64,000 nt of DNA, taken from contig NZ_FOEQ01000002.1 in assembly GCF_900110655.1 (NCBI RefSeq), positions 186,001 to 250,000 of the forward strand. Reading direction: 5' to 3'. This DNA comes from Pseudomonas soli. Its GTDB lineage: Bacteria > Pseudomonadota > Gammaproteobacteria > Pseudomonadales > Pseudomonadaceae. A program made the position numbers and the translations under genes. The notes below the pieces were generated by a model. That model made no database searches. It saw nothing but the letters and a program-made list of their open reading frames with translations, and had not been told where the DNA came from. This document shows positions 44,243-53,967 of this stretch, piece after piece. The stretch's first letter is position 1. Every line of letters starts with the position of its first letter.

Positions 44243-46308
44243 GCGCAGAGCCCCTTCACCGCCTGGCCGCCCGGGTGGGCCTGGCCCGCGACTGGATCGA
44301 TGCCAACAACCGCCCGCAGCAGGTCAGCGATGACGTGCTGCGCCAGGTGCTCGCCGGCCTTGGCCACCCGGCCGGCAACGCTGCCGAGATCGACGCCAGC
44401 CTGCGCGCCGTGGAGCAGGCCGAAGACAGCGAGCACCTGCCACCGCTGCTGACCGTCGACATCGACCAGCCCCTGGACCTGCAGCGTTACTTCAGCGCCG
44501 CCAGCCAGGTCCGCTGCAGTCTGGAAGACGGCAGCCAGCGCAGTCTGACCCTGGACGCCCAGGCGCGGCTGCCGGCCGGCTTGCCCCTGGGCTATCACCG
44601 CCTGGATATCGATGGCCGGACCTGTACCGTGGCCGTGGCACCGGCGCGTTGCCATGCCCTGCAAGACTGCGTGGAGCAACCCCCGCCCCGTTGCTGGGGC
44701 CTTGCCGTGCAGCTGTACAGCCTGCGGCGCCCCGGCGACGGCGGCTTTGGCGACTGTCTGGCGCTGGAACAACTGGCGCGCCACGCCGCCGAGCGCGGTG
44801 CCGATGCCCTGGCGATCAGCCCGATCCACACCCTGTCGGCCTTCGACCAGCACCACTACAGCCCTTATTCGCCGTCCAGCCGCCTGCTGCTCAATGTGCT
44901 CTATGCCAGCCCCGGCGTGGTCTTCGGCGAACGCGAAGTGCGCATGGCCACCGAGGCCTGTGAACTGGAGGCGACCCTCGAAGCGCTGGAGCAGCACACG
45001 CTGGTGGACTGGCCCAGGGCCGCCGAGGCCCGGCTGCGCCTGCTCGAAGCGCTCTACCGACATTTCAGCCAGGGCGAGCACCCCCTGCGCGCAGACTTCG
45101 ACAGTTTCCGCGCCAACGCCGGCGAGCAACTGGAACACCACTGCCGCTTCGAAGTGCTGCAGGCCGAGGCGGTGAGCAGCGGCCTGGGCGCGGACTGGCG
45201 CAACTGGCCCAAGGCCTGGCACGACCCCTACGATCCCGAGGTCGAAGCCTTCGCCAACGCCTATCCGGCGCGGGTCGAGTTCCATGCCTTCTGCCAGTGG
45301 CTGGCCGAGCGCAGCCTGCAGCGGGCCCAGGACGCGGCACGCGGCAACGGCATGGCCGTGGGCCTGATCGCCGACCTGGCAGTGGGCGCGGACGGTGCCG
45401 GCAGCCAGGCCTGGAGCCGCCAGGACGAACTGCTGGCGGAACTCAACGTCGGCGCGCCGCCCGACATACTCAATCGCGCCGGGCAAGACTGGGGCATCTG
45501 CGCGTTCTCCGCCGAAGGCCTGCGACGCAACGGCTACCGCGCCTTCATCGAGATGCTGAGGGCCAACCTGGCCCATGCCGGCGGCCTGCGCATCGATCAC
45601 GTGATGGGCCTGCGCCGCCTGTGGCTGATCCCGCGTGGCGCCAAGCCCAGCGAAGGCGCCTACCTGGAGTATCCACTGGACGACCTGCTGCGCTTGCTGG
45701 CGCTGGAGTCGGCGCGGCACCAGGCGATCATCCTCGGCGAGGACCTGGGTACCGTGCCCGAGGGCCTGCGCGAACGCCTGGCCGACAAGGCCGTGCTGGG
45801 CATGCGGGTGCTGCCATTCGAGCAGCAGCCCCCCGGACGCTTCACACCGATCCTCGACTGGCCGGACAACGCCCTGGCCACCACCGGCACCCATGACCTG
45901 GCCCCACTCGCCGGCTGGCTGAGCGGCCGTGATATCGACTGGAGCCACCGCCTGCAATTGATCGATGCCGCCACCGAGCTGCACTGGCGCCATACCCGGG
46001 CGCTGGAGCGCGACGGCCTGCGCCGCACCCTGGAACAGAACTACGGGCCACTGCGCGACGATTCGGCACTGATCGACGCAGCGATCCGCTTTGTCGGCCA
46101 TACCCGCGCGCCGCTGGTACTGGTGCCCCTGGAAGACCTGCTGGGCAACGACGAGCAACCCAACCTGCCCGGCACCACCACCGGCCATCCCAATTGGCGC
46201 CGCCGCTTCAAGGCGTCGGTGCGCGAACTGCTGGACGACGAGGACGCCGCCCGGCGTCTGGAACTGCTGGCCCAGGCCCGCGAACAAGCCTGGGAGCGTG
46301 ACCGATGA
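44239..46308 (+). CDS. malQ: 4-alpha-glucanotransferase
   Basis: A 689-residue GH77 amylomaltase that transfers alpha-1,4-glucan segments between chains and releases glucose. It has an N-terminal extension of about 140 residues before the barrel, as in the long bacterial form. The barrel carries WGLAVQLYSLRRPGDGGFGD, the nucleophile Asp453 (LRIDHVMGLRR), the acid/base Glu501 (IILGEDLGTVP) and the third acid Asp553 (TTGTHDLAPL). ATG 44239 overlaps the treZ stop (ATGA), and its own stop overlaps treY, so the three are translationally coupled. It probably rescales short glucans left by TreY/TreZ. Confidence 0.94.
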   Translation: MSAEPLHRLAARVGLARDWIDANNRPQQVSDDVLRQVLAGLGHPAGNAAEIDASLRAVEQAEDSEHLPPLLTVDIDQPLDLQRYFSAASQVRCSLEDGSQRSLTLDAQARLPAGLPLGYHRLDIDGRTCTVAVAPARCHALQDCVEQPPPRCWGLAVQLYSLRRPGDGGFGDCLALEQLARHAAERGADALAISPIHTLSAFDQHHYSPYSPSSRLLLNVLYASPGVVFGEREVRMATEACELEATLEALEQHTLVDWPRAAEARLRLLEALYRHFSQGEHPLRADFDSFRANAGEQLEHHCRFEVLQAEAVSSGLGADWRNWPKAWHDPYDPEVEAFANAYPARVEFHAFCQWLAERSLQRAQDAARGNGMAVGLIADLAVGADGAGSQAWSRQDELLAELNVGAPPDILNRAGQDWGICAFSAEGLRRNGYRAFIEMLRANLAHAGGLRIDHVMGLRRLWLIPRGAKPSEGAYLEYPLDDLLRLLALESARHQAIILGEDLGTVPEGLRERLADKAVLGMRVLPFEQQPPGRFTPILDWPDNALATTGTHDLAPLAGWLSGRDIDWSHRLQLIDAATELHWRHTRALERDGLRRTLEQNYGPLRDDSALIDAAIRFVGHTRAPLVLVPLEDLLGNDEQPNLPGTTTGHPNWRRRFKASVRELLDDEDAARRLELLAQAREQAWERDR

Positions 46309-49079
46309 AACCCTTGACCGCCACTCTGCGCCTGCAACTGCACAGCGACTTCACCCTCGACCACGCGGTGCCGCTGGTACCTTATTTTGCCCGGCTGGGA
46401 ATCAGCCACTTGTACGCCTCGCCGATCCTCACTGCCCGCGCAGGCTCGCGCCATGGCTATGACGTGGTCGACCCGACCCGGGTCAATCCCGAACTCGGCG
46501 GCGAGGCAGCGCTCGAACGCCTGGTAGCGGCCTTGCGCCAGCATGGCATGGGGCTCATCGTCGACACGGTTTCCAACCACATGGCTGTAGGCGGCGCCGA
46601 CAACCCCTGGTGGCAGAGCCTGCTGGCCTGGGGCCGGCGCAGCCCCTACGCGGAGTTCTTCGATATCCAATGGCACTCCAGCGATCCGTTGCTGGCCGGG
46701 CAACTGTTGCTGCCGTTCCTGGGCAGCGACTATGGCGCCGCCCTGCACAACGGCGAGATTCCGCTAACCTTCGATGCGCACCACGGGCGCTTCGAAGTTG
46801 CCCACCATGAGCACCGTTTCCCGATCTGCCCCCTGGACTATCCCCGAATTCTCGGCCAGGCCGAGGACCCGCGCCTGCAAGCGCTGGCGGCGCATTTCAG
46901 CGCCCTCGGCGAAGCGGCAGAGCCGTTGCGCGAAGTCCAGCCCCTGCACCGTGAACTGGCGCGCCTGGCCGCTGCCGGCGCGGATCCGCAATCAGCCCTC
47001 GCCGCCTTCGACAGCCGCGCAGAAGCAGGCTTCAAGCGCTTGCACCTACTCCTCGAGCGCCAGACCTACCGCCTGGCCAGCTGGCGCACCGCCGCCGACG
47101 ACATCAACTGGCGGCGCTTCTTCGACATCAACGAACTCGGCGGCTTGCGCGTGGAGCGTGCCGTGGTGTTCGAGGCCACCCACGCCAAGCTGTTCGAGCT
47201 GATCGAGCGCGGCCTGGTCGATGGCCTGCGCATCGACCATATCGACGGCCTGGCCGATCCACGCCGCTACTGCCGCAACCTGCGCCGCCGAGTCGACTCG
47301 CTCTTGGCGCGACGCCCCGTCGATGCCGCGTTGGCGCACTTCCCCATCTACGTCGAGAAAATCCTTGGCACGGACGAGCACTTGCACCGTGACTGGCTCA
47401 CCGACGGCACCACCGGCTACGAGTTCATGAACCAGGTGTCGCTGCTGCAGCACGACCCTGCGGGCGAGCTCACCTTGGAGGAACTATGGCGCAGTACCAG
47501 CGAGCGTCCCGAATTCCCCGAGGAGGTTCGCATTGCCAGACTCCTGGTGCTCAACGCCAGCCTGGCCGGCGACTGCGAATCGGTGGCCCAGGCCCTGCTG
47601 CAAGTGGCCCGCGACGACTTGATGACCCGCGACCTCACCCTCGGCGCGATTCGCCGGGCGTTGCAGGCGCTGGTCGAGTACTACCCGGTGTACCGCACTT
47701 ACATCAACGCCTGCGGCCGGCCCGCCGAGGACGAGGCGTTCTTCCAGCAGGCGCTGGCCGGGGCGCGCCAGTCGCTGGGTGAAGCCGACTGGCCGCTGCT
47801 CGAGCAACTCGAACGCTGGCTCGGCGGCCAACCCTGGCGGCACCTGCCGCCAGGCCGCCCGCGCAAGCATCTGCGCCACGCCTGTGTGCGCTTCCAGCAA
47901 CTGACCGCCCCCAGCGCCGCCAAGGCCGTGGAAGACACCGCGTTCTATCGATCCGCCCGGCTGCTGTCGCGCAACGACGTGGGCTTCGACGCTGAGCGTT
48001 TCAGCGCCGACGCCGCCTGGTTCCACAACGAAGCACAGCGCCGCCTGCGCGACTTTCCCGACAACCTGCTGGCGACCGCCACCCATGACCACAAGCGCGG
48101 CGAAGACTGCCGCGCGCGGCTGGCCGTGCTCAGCGAACGCGCGCCCTGGCTGGCCAGCCGCGTCGAGCACTGGCGCGAGCTGGCCGCGCCGTTGCGCGAA
48201 ACACTGGACGATGGGCAGGCGCCAAGCCCCGGCGACGAGCTGCTGCTGTTGCAGACGCTGCTCGGCAGCTGGCCGCTGGAGCTCGACCTGGAGGATGCGC
48301 AAGGCCTGCAGCGCTACGCCGAGCGTATTCGCCAATGGCAATGCAAGGCGCTGCGCGAGGCCAAGCTGCGCAGTAGCTGGGCGGCGCCCAATGAACGCTA
48401 CGAGGCGGCTTGCGCGGCCTATGTCGACGGCCTGCTGCTGGCCGAGGAAAACCAGCAGCTGCGCCAGTCCCTGCATGAGGCCGCGCAGCGCCTGGCCTGT
48501 CCCGGCGCCTTGAATGGCCTGGTGCAGTGCCTGCTGCGCATGACCACCCCCGGCGTGCCGGATTTGTACCAAGGCAACGAATACTGGGACCTCTCGCTGG
48601 TCGACCCGGACAACCGCCGCCCGGTGGACTACCCGGCCAGGCGCGCCAGCCTCGACGACGGTACGCCACTCGCCGAGCTGCTCGCCCACTGGCGCGATGG
48701 CCGCATCAAGCAGGTCCTGGTGGCCCGCGTGCTGGACGCCCGCCAGGCCCATCCCGAGCTGTTCCAGCGCGGCGCCTACCTGCCACTGACCGTGCAGGGC
48801 CGCCACGCCGACCAGGTGCTGGCCTTTGCCCGCCTCGGCCAGGGCGAGCGCGCCGTCATCGTCGTGCCACGGCTGGCCAGCGCCCTGCTGGGCGCGGCCG
48901 CCACTCCGTTGATCCCGGCACAGAACTGGGACGATACCCGGCTTGTACTGCCGTTTGCCCTGTCGCCTGCCAACTGTTCGGGACTTTTCGGCGGCGGTGC
49001 GGTCAGCCCTTCAAGGGAGCTGATGTTAAGCACCGTGCTGGCGGAGTTTCCGGTCAATGTGTTGATTGATCATGCCTAA
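46305..49079 (+). CDS. treY: Malto-oligosyltrehalose synthase
   Basis: A 924-residue GH13 enzyme that isomerises the terminal alpha-1,4 bond of a glucan to an alpha,alpha-1,1 bond, producing malto-oligosyltrehalose for TreZ. Typical blocks are the start TATLRLQLHSDFTLDHA, LYASPILTARAGSRHGYDVVDP, the nucleophile Asp311 in DGLRIDHIDGLADP, the acid Glu in YVEKILGTDEHL, and ATATHDHKRGEDCRARL. The length matches the long proteobacterial form. ATG 46305 overlaps the malQ stop. Confidence 0.95.
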   Translation: MKPLTATLRLQLHSDFTLDHAVPLVPYFARLGISHLYASPILTARAGSRHGYDVVDPTRVNPELGGEAALERLVAALRQHGMGLIVDTVSNHMAVGGADNPWWQSLLAWGRRSPYAEFFDIQWHSSDPLLAGQLLLPFLGSDYGAALHNGEIPLTFDAHHGRFEVAHHEHRFPICPLDYPRILGQAEDPRLQALAAHFSALGEAAEPLREVQPLHRELARLAAAGADPQSALAAFDSRAEAGFKRLHLLLERQTYRLASWRTAADDINWRRFFDINELGGLRVERAVVFEATHAKLFELIERGLVDGLRIDHIDGLADPRRYCRNLRRRVDSLLARRPVDAALAHFPIYVEKILGTDEHLHRDWLTDGTTGYEFMNQVSLLQHDPAGELTLEELWRSTSERPEFPEEVRIARLLVLNASLAGDCESVAQALLQVARDDLMTRDLTLGAIRRALQALVEYYPVYRTYINACGRPAEDEAFFQQALAGARQSLGEADWPLLEQLERWLGGQPWRHLPPGRPRKHLRHACVRFQQLTAPSAAKAVEDTAFYRSARLLSRNDVGFDAERFSADAAWFHNEAQRRLRDFPDNLLATATHDHKRGEDCRARLAVLSERAPWLASRVEHWRELAAPLRETLDDGQAPSPGDELLLLQTLLGSWPLELDLEDAQGLQRYAERIRQWQCKALREAKLRSSWAAPNERYEAACAAYVDGLLLAEENQQLRQSLHEAAQRLACPGALNGLVQCLLRMTTPGVPDLYQGNEYWDLSLVDPDNRRPVDYPARRASLDDGTPLAELLAHWRDGRIKQVLVARVLDARQAHPELFQRGAYLPLTVQGRHADQVLAFARLGQGERAVIVVPRLASALLGAAATPLIPAQNWDDTRLVLPFALSPANCSGLFGGGAVSPSRELMLSTVLAEFPVNVLIDHA

Positions 49080-49099
49080 CTGTATTCAGGAGCGTCGTG

Positions 49100-49366
49100 A
49101 TGAGTGTCGATGAAAAGCGTATTCGCGAGTTCGCCTATCAGATCTGGGAATCGGAGGGTAAGCCGGAGGGTCGCGAGGAGGAACATTGGGACAAGGCGCG
49201 CAAGCTGGCCGAAGCCGAGGCGCTGGCCCCCAAGGCCCCCCCGCGCAAAAAGGCAGCGGCCAAGCCCAAGCCGCCTGCAGACCCCAAAGTGGCGGCGTTG
49301 CCGGGTGTGAAGCCGGCTGCGGCGGCTAAAAAACCGCGAGCGGCGAAGAAACCTGCCGCTGGTTGA
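49100..49366 (+). CDS. DUF2934 protein with Lys/Ala/Pro-rich tail
   Basis: An 88-residue protein. Residues 1-40 are the DUF2934 motif (RIREFAYQIWESEGKPEGREEEHWDKA), a small helical module often found in stress-related glucan clusters. The remainder is a basic, histone-like tail rich in Lys, Ala and Pro (APPRKKAAAKPK and repeats), probably disordered and nucleic-acid- or polyanion-binding. It begins 20 bases after treY with AGGAG upstream. Function unknown. Confidence 0.85.
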   Translation: MSVDEKRIREFAYQIWESEGKPEGREEEHWDKARKLAEAEALAPKAPPRKKAAAKPKPPADPKVAALPGVKPAAAAKKPRAAKKPAAG

Positions 49367-49391
49367 GCCTTCTGCAGCCTGTACCGCCCTC

Positions 49392-49478
49392 ATCGCGGGG
49401 CAAGTCGCATCGGCGCACCGCCGCTCCCACGCCTCAGTCACTGAGTGCTCGTGGGTGTGAGCGGGCGTGCCCCGCGAT
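49392..49478. repeat. Degenerate REP-like inverted pair
   Basis: ATCGCGGGGCA (49392-49402) and TGCCCCGCGAT (49468-49478) are perfectly inverted arms that flank partly matching GCTCCCACGCC-type sequence, the same design as 53968-54029 but with a decayed centre. It may act as an mRNA-stabilising or terminating element between the DUF2934 gene and glgX. Confidence 0.6.
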
Positions 49479-49480
49479 CC

Positions 49481-49508
49481 CTCTGTTCACGCATTCTCTG
49501 TTCACGCA
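49481..49508 (+). repeat. Tandem 13-bp direct repeat upstream of glgX
   Basis: CTCTGTTCACGCA occurs at 49481-49493 and again at 49496-49508, ending 13 bases before the glgX start. Probably a slippage duplication; a regulatory role is possible but unsupported. Confidence 0.5.
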
Positions 49509-49521
49509 CTAAAGGAACGCC

Positions 49522-51675
49522 ATGAGCCCCCGCACCCCGAAGAAAACCCGCTCCGTCGCCCCATCGCGCATCCGCGAAGGCCTGCCTTTCCCCCTCGGCG
49601 CCACCTGGGACGGCCTTGGGGTCAACTTCGCCCTGTTCTCAGCCAACGCCACCAAGGTCGAGCTGTGCCTGTTCGACGCCAGCGGCGAAACCGAGCTTGA
49701 GCGCATCGAGTTGCCCGAATACACCGATGAGATCTATCACGGCTACCTGCCCGACGCCCACCCTGGCCTGGTCTACGGCTATCGGGTGCACGGTCCCTAC
49801 GAGCCGGAGAACGGCCACCGCTTCAACCCCAACAAGCTGCTGATCGACCCTTACGCCAAGCAATTGGTGGGCACGCTGAAATGGTCCGAGGCGTTGTTCG
49901 GCTACACCATCGGCCACCCCGACGGCGACCTGTCGTTCGACGAGCGCGACAGCGCGGCGTTCGTGCCCAAGTGCAAGGTCATCGACCCCGCCTTCACCTG
50001 GGGCCGCGACCAGCGCGTGTCGATCCCATGGGAGCGCACCATCATCTACGAGGCCCACACCCGCGGCATCAGCATGCGCCATCCGGCGGTGCCCGAGCAC
50101 CTGCGCGGCACTTTCGCGGGCCTGGCCAACGACGAGCTGCTGGGCCATATCAAGGAGCTGGGCGTGTCGAGCATCGAGCTGCTGCCGATCCACGCCTTCG
50201 TCAATGATCAGCATCTGCTGGACAAGGGCCTGAACAACTACTGGGGCTACAACAGCATCGCCTTCTTTGCCCCCCACCCGCGCTATCTGGCCAGCGGCAA
50301 GATCGCCGAATTCAAGGAGATGGTCGCGCACCTGCACGACGCAGGCCTGGAGGTGATCCTTGACGTGGTCTACAACCACACCGCCGAAGGCAACGAACGC
50401 GGCCCGACCCTGTCGATGCGCGGTATCGACAACGCCTCGTACTACCGCCTGATGCCCGACGACCGGCGCTTTTACATCAACGATTCCGGTACCGGCAACA
50501 CCCTAGACATGAGCCATCCACGTGTCCTGCAACTGGTCACCGACTCGCTGCGCTACTGGGCCGGAGAGATGCACGTGGATGGTTTTCGCTTCGACCTGGC
50601 GACCATCCTTGGCCGCTACCACGACGGCTACAGCGAGCGCCATGGCTTCCTTGTGGCCTGTCGCCAGGACCCGATGCTCAGCCAGACCAAACTGATCGCC
50701 GAACCCTGGGACTGCGGCCCGGGCGGCTACCAGGTGGGCAACTTCGCCCCAGGCTGGGCAGAGTGGAACGACCGCTTCCGCGACACGGTGCGCAGTTTCT
50801 GGAAAGGCGACGAAGGCATGCTCGCCGATTTCGCCGCGCGCATCACCGCCTCGGGCGACCTGTTCAACAACCGCGGCCGGCGCCCCTACGCTTCGGTCAA
50901 CTTCGTCACTGCCCACGACGGCTTCACGCTACGTGACCTGGTGTCGTACAACGACAAGCACAACGAGGACAATGACGAGAACAACCAGGACGGCACCGAC
51001 AACAACCTGTCGTGGAACTGCGGCGTCGAAGGGCCCACCGACGACCCGGCAATCAACGCCCTGCGCATGCGCCAGATGCGTAACTTCTTCGCGACACTGC
51101 TGCTGGCGCAGGGCACGCCAATGATCGTCGCCGGGGACGAATTCAGCCGCACCCAGCACGGCAACAACAACGCCTACTGCCAGGACAGCGAGATCGGCTG
51201 GGTGAACTGGGACTTGGATGAAGACGGTCTGGCGCTGATGGCCTTCGTCAAGCGCCTGACCCGGCTGCGCCTGGCCTATCCGATCCTGCGGCGTTCGCGC
51301 TTCCTGGTCGGCGACTACAACGAGGCGATCGGCGTCAAGGACGTCACCTGGCTGGCTCCGGACGCCAGCGAGATGACCGTCGAGCAGTGGGAGGATCCGC
51401 ACGGGCGTTGCCTGGGCATGCTGATGGATGGCCGCGCCCAGGTCAGTGGCATCGCCCGCCCAGGCGCCGAGGCAACCATGCTGCTGATCGTCAACGCCTA
51501 CCACGACGTCGTGCCATTCACCCTGCCGGCGGTGCCGGAGGGCGACTACTGGAGCTGCCTGGTCGACACCGACCGGCCCGAGCTGCGCAAGGCGCAGCAC
51601 CTGGCGTTCGACACCGTGTTCGAGGTCAAGGGGCGGTCGTTGCTGCTGATGGTGTTGCAGCGGGAGGAGGACTGA
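49522..51675 (+). CDS. glgX: Glycogen debranching enzyme (isoamylase type)
   Basis: A 717-residue GH13 debranching enzyme that hydrolyses alpha-1,6 branches of glycogen-like glucan. The N-terminal CBM48 domain (FPLGATWDGLGVNFALFSANA) is followed by the barrel with the nucleophile Asp358 (DGFRFDLATILGR), acid Glu394 (KLIAEPWDCGPGGYQVG) and Asp466 (NFVTAHDGFTLRDLV). It follows the REP-like element by 43 bases, so it may have its own promoter or be read through from treY. It supplies linear chains for TreY/MalQ. Confidence 0.95.
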   Translation: MSPRTPKKTRSVAPSRIREGLPFPLGATWDGLGVNFALFSANATKVELCLFDASGETELERIELPEYTDEIYHGYLPDAHPGLVYGYRVHGPYEPENGHRFNPNKLLIDPYAKQLVGTLKWSEALFGYTIGHPDGDLSFDERDSAAFVPKCKVIDPAFTWGRDQRVSIPWERTIIYEAHTRGISMRHPAVPEHLRGTFAGLANDELLGHIKELGVSSIELLPIHAFVNDQHLLDKGLNNYWGYNSIAFFAPHPRYLASGKIAEFKEMVAHLHDAGLEVILDVVYNHTAEGNERGPTLSMRGIDNASYYRLMPDDRRFYINDSGTGNTLDMSHPRVLQLVTDSLRYWAGEMHVDGFRFDLATILGRYHDGYSERHGFLVACRQDPMLSQTKLIAEPWDCGPGGYQVGNFAPGWAEWNDRFRDTVRSFWKGDEGMLADFAARITASGDLFNNRGRRPYASVNFVTAHDGFTLRDLVSYNDKHNEDNDENNQDGTDNNLSWNCGVEGPTDDPAINALRMRQMRNFFATLLLAQGTPMIVAGDEFSRTQHGNNNAYCQDSEIGWVNWDLDEDGLALMAFVKRLTRLRLAYPILRRSRFLVGDYNEAIGVKDVTWLAPDASEMTVEQWEDPHGRCLGMLMDGRAQVSGIARPGAEATMLLIVNAYHDVVPFTLPAVPEGDYWSCLVDTDRPELRKAQHLAFDTVFEVKGRSLLLMVLQREED

Positions 51676-51761
51676 ACCCGAAACAGGAAGTCCTGTCCTA
51701 GACTGTGTCGAGCCAGTTGAACCTGGGGCTGCTGCGCAGCCCTCATTGAACAGGAGCGGTC

Positions 51762-52556
51762 GTGAACCTCGAAGCCGGCAGTCCAGGTTTCGCCAGCGTC
51801 AGCCAGGCCCCGGCCGTGCACCGGGTCAAGGTGCTGACGGTCAACACCCACAAGGGCTTCACCGCCTTCAACCGGCGCTTCATCCTGCCGGAGCTGCGCG
51901 AGGCGGTGCGCAGCACCGGGGCTGACATCGTGTTCCTCCAGGAGGTGCTCGGCAGCCACGACCGCCACGCCGCGCGCTACCCCGGCTGGCCCCAGACTTC
52001 GCAGTACGAATTCCTCGCCGACAGCATGTGGAGCGACTTCGCCTACGGCCGCAACGCGGTTTATCCCGACGGCCACCACGGCAACGCGCTGCTGTCCAAG
52101 TACCCGATCATCGAGCATCGCAACCTCGACGTGTCGATCACCGGCCCCGAGCGCCGCGGCCTGTTGCACTGCGTGCTGGACGTACCCGGCCAGCGCCAGG
52201 TGCATGCGATCTGCGTGCACCTGTCATTGCTCGAACGGCACCGGCAGAAGCAGCTGCATCTGCTGCGCCAACTGCTCGACGCCCTGCCCGCCGGCGCCCC
52301 GGTGATCATCGCCGGCGACTTCAACGACTGGCAACTGCGCGGCAACCGGACCCTGCGCCTGCACCGCGACCTGCACGAGGCGTTCGAGCGCCACCACGGC
52401 CTGCTCGCCCGCACCTATCCCGCCCGCCTGCCCCTGCTGCGCCTGGACCGCGTGTACCTGCGCAATGCCGACAGCCATACGCCGAGAATCCTCGGCAACA
52501 AGCCCTGGACCCACCTGTCCGATCACCTCCCGCTGGCGGTGGAAGTGCGGTTGTAG
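51762..52556 (+). CDS. Endonuclease/exonuclease/phosphatase-family protein
   Basis: A 264-residue soluble member of the EEP superfamily (DNase I/AP endonuclease/sphingomyelinase fold). Visible motifs are LTVNTHKGF at the start, FLQEVLGSHD with the Glu metal ligand, the NALLSKYPI strand, IIAGDFNDW (Asp, Asn) and HLSDHLPLAVE (catalytic Asp-His). The start is GTG 51762 with AGGAG upstream. In related genomes such genes neighbour phospholipase D/cardiolipin genes, which are not seen here. Substrate uncertain: phosphoinositide-like, lipid or nucleic acid. Confidence 0.87.
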   Translation: MNLEAGSPGFASVSQAPAVHRVKVLTVNTHKGFTAFNRRFILPELREAVRSTGADIVFLQEVLGSHDRHAARYPGWPQTSQYEFLADSMWSDFAYGRNAVYPDGHHGNALLSKYPIIEHRNLDVSITGPERRGLLHCVLDVPGQRQVHAICVHLSLLERHRQKQLHLLRQLLDALPAGAPVIIAGDFNDWQLRGNRTLRLHRDLHEAFERHHGLLARTYPARLPLLRLDRVYLRNADSHTPRILGNKPWTHLSDHLPLAVEVRL

Positions 52557-52876
52557 CAACGATTCGGCATAGCCACGCGACGGGAAATCACCATTGTCGA
52601 TATACCGAATTGAAACTTGTCATTATTCAACAAGTTAAATAGACAAACAGGCATTTCTCGATTATTTCACGCTTTCTTGACGCAACCGCCGTCCTCTCCT
52701 TAGCTGAACAGTAATCACCAGATGGAAAATCTCGTGCCGGGCCTCTAGCTCGCGCCCTCGTGCGCGTTCCAAGAAGCTGGCGCGCTGGTTTGGGTCGCCC
52801 CTGTTCTTGTCGTACAGCTCGTGACATCAGGCCAGGTATCGGGCTGTTCAATTCACACGTCAACAGGAGATCCGCC
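52557..52876. other. AT-rich intergenic region upstream of the autotransporter-barrel gene
   Basis: A 320-bp gap. Positions about 52600-52680 are strikingly AT-rich, with a CTTGT/ACAAG dyad (52616-52620, 52630-52634) next to a TTGAAA string at 52610-52615, a possible -35 element. The region probably carries the promoter of the gene at 52877. No small gene is supported. Confidence 0.4.
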
Positions 52877-53953
52877 ATGAAAAGCACCTCGAATCCCTCG
52901 CGCTTCGACGCTTTTTTCTGTGCGGTTTCCACGTCGCTGCTCCTGGCAACCCCGGTGGAAACCTTCGCCTTCGAACTGCAGGAGGGCGAGCCCTTCGCCC
53001 CCTACCTGGCGCAACCGGAGGTGCCGCGATTATCGCTCGACCCGGTCAGCGCTGGCGGCCTGAGCCAGGGTATGCTCAGCGCCTTTTCCGAGCGCATGGG
53101 TGAACGCCACGGCCAGCTTGACAGCAACCACATCGCCAGCCAGTGGGCGCAGTTCTTTCCCGGCGGGCCGCGCCCAGGTGCCCAGCCGCCGGCGCAAGTG
53201 GAAGCGCCGAGCCAGCAGATGATGATCGGCCCGGACTTGTTCGTGCGTGAAACCAGCGCCGGCAACGTCCACCGCGCCGGCATCTTCGTCGGCCACAACA
53301 ACCTGCAGAGCAGTTTCAACGGCATGCGCCCGCTGCTCGGCGACAAACAGCGTGACGCGGTCAACCTCAGCGGCGAGAGCCTGGGCGTGTACTGGAGCAT
53401 GACCCACGCGCAGGGTTGGCACGTGGACGCCGTGGCGATGGGCACGCGCATCGACGTCAATGGCCGCTCCCAGGCGGGCCAGCGCCTGGACGACAGCGGC
53501 CACGCGATGACTTTCTCAGTAGAGGGTGGCTATCCCATTGGCCTGGGCGCGGGCTGGGTGATCGAGCCTCAGGCACAGTTGATCAACCAGCAGTTTTTCC
53601 CTGGCAGCCAGGTGCAGGAAGAGACCTTGCAGGCATTCGACAGCCAGCCCAGCTGGAGTGGCCGGGTCGGCGCCAAGCTGTCGGCGCGTTACGAGGTGCG
53701 TGGCATGCCCATCGAACCCTATGTGCGTACCAACGTCTGGTATGACTTCAGCAACGCTGACCCGGTAAAGCTGGATCAGGTGGACAAGATCTCCAGCTCG
53801 CGCAGCGCCGCGACGGTTGAACTGGGGTTGGGTCTGGTAGCCCGGGTAACGCCGAGCGTGGCGCTGTTCGTCAGCGCCGACTACAGCTCCGATGTGGATG
53901 ACAATGACCTCAATGGGCTGATCGGCAGCCTTGGAGTGCGGATGCGCTGGTAG
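52877..53953 (+). CDS. Outer-membrane protein with autotransporter beta-domain and a short passenger
   Basis: A 358-residue exported protein. The Sec signal covers about residues 1-32 (cleavage after TFA), then a short, proline-containing region of some 90 residues without a repeat helix. From about residue 105 a beta-barrel of the autotransporter/pertactin type follows (AGIFVGHNNLQSSF, WHVDAVAMGTRIDVNGR, GWVIEPQAQLINQQFF, PIEPYVRTNVWYDF), ending in the aromatic signature GVRMRW required by the BAM machinery. It may be a remnant of a larger autotransporter or a small dedicated outer-membrane protein. ATG 52877 has AGGAGA upstream. Confidence 0.82.
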   Translation: MKSTSNPSRFDAFFCAVSTSLLLATPVETFAFELQEGEPFAPYLAQPEVPRLSLDPVSAGGLSQGMLSAFSERMGERHGQLDSNHIASQWAQFFPGGPRPGAQPPAQVEAPSQQMMIGPDLFVRETSAGNVHRAGIFVGHNNLQSSFNGMRPLLGDKQRDAVNLSGESLGVYWSMTHAQGWHVDAVAMGTRIDVNGRSQAGQRLDDSGHAMTFSVEGGYPIGLGAGWVIEPQAQLINQQFFPGSQVQEETLQAFDSQPSWSGRVGAKLSARYEVRGMPIEPYVRTNVWYDFSNADPVKLDQVDKISSSRSAATVELGLGLVARVTPSVALFVSADYSSDVDDNDLNGLIGSLGVRMRW

Positions 53954-53967
53954 CCGGGTAACCCATT

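Noticed and set aside
43468..46287. 939-codon minus-strand frame opposite treZ and malQ
   Set aside because: Composition artefact opposite two genes with complete active-site motifs.
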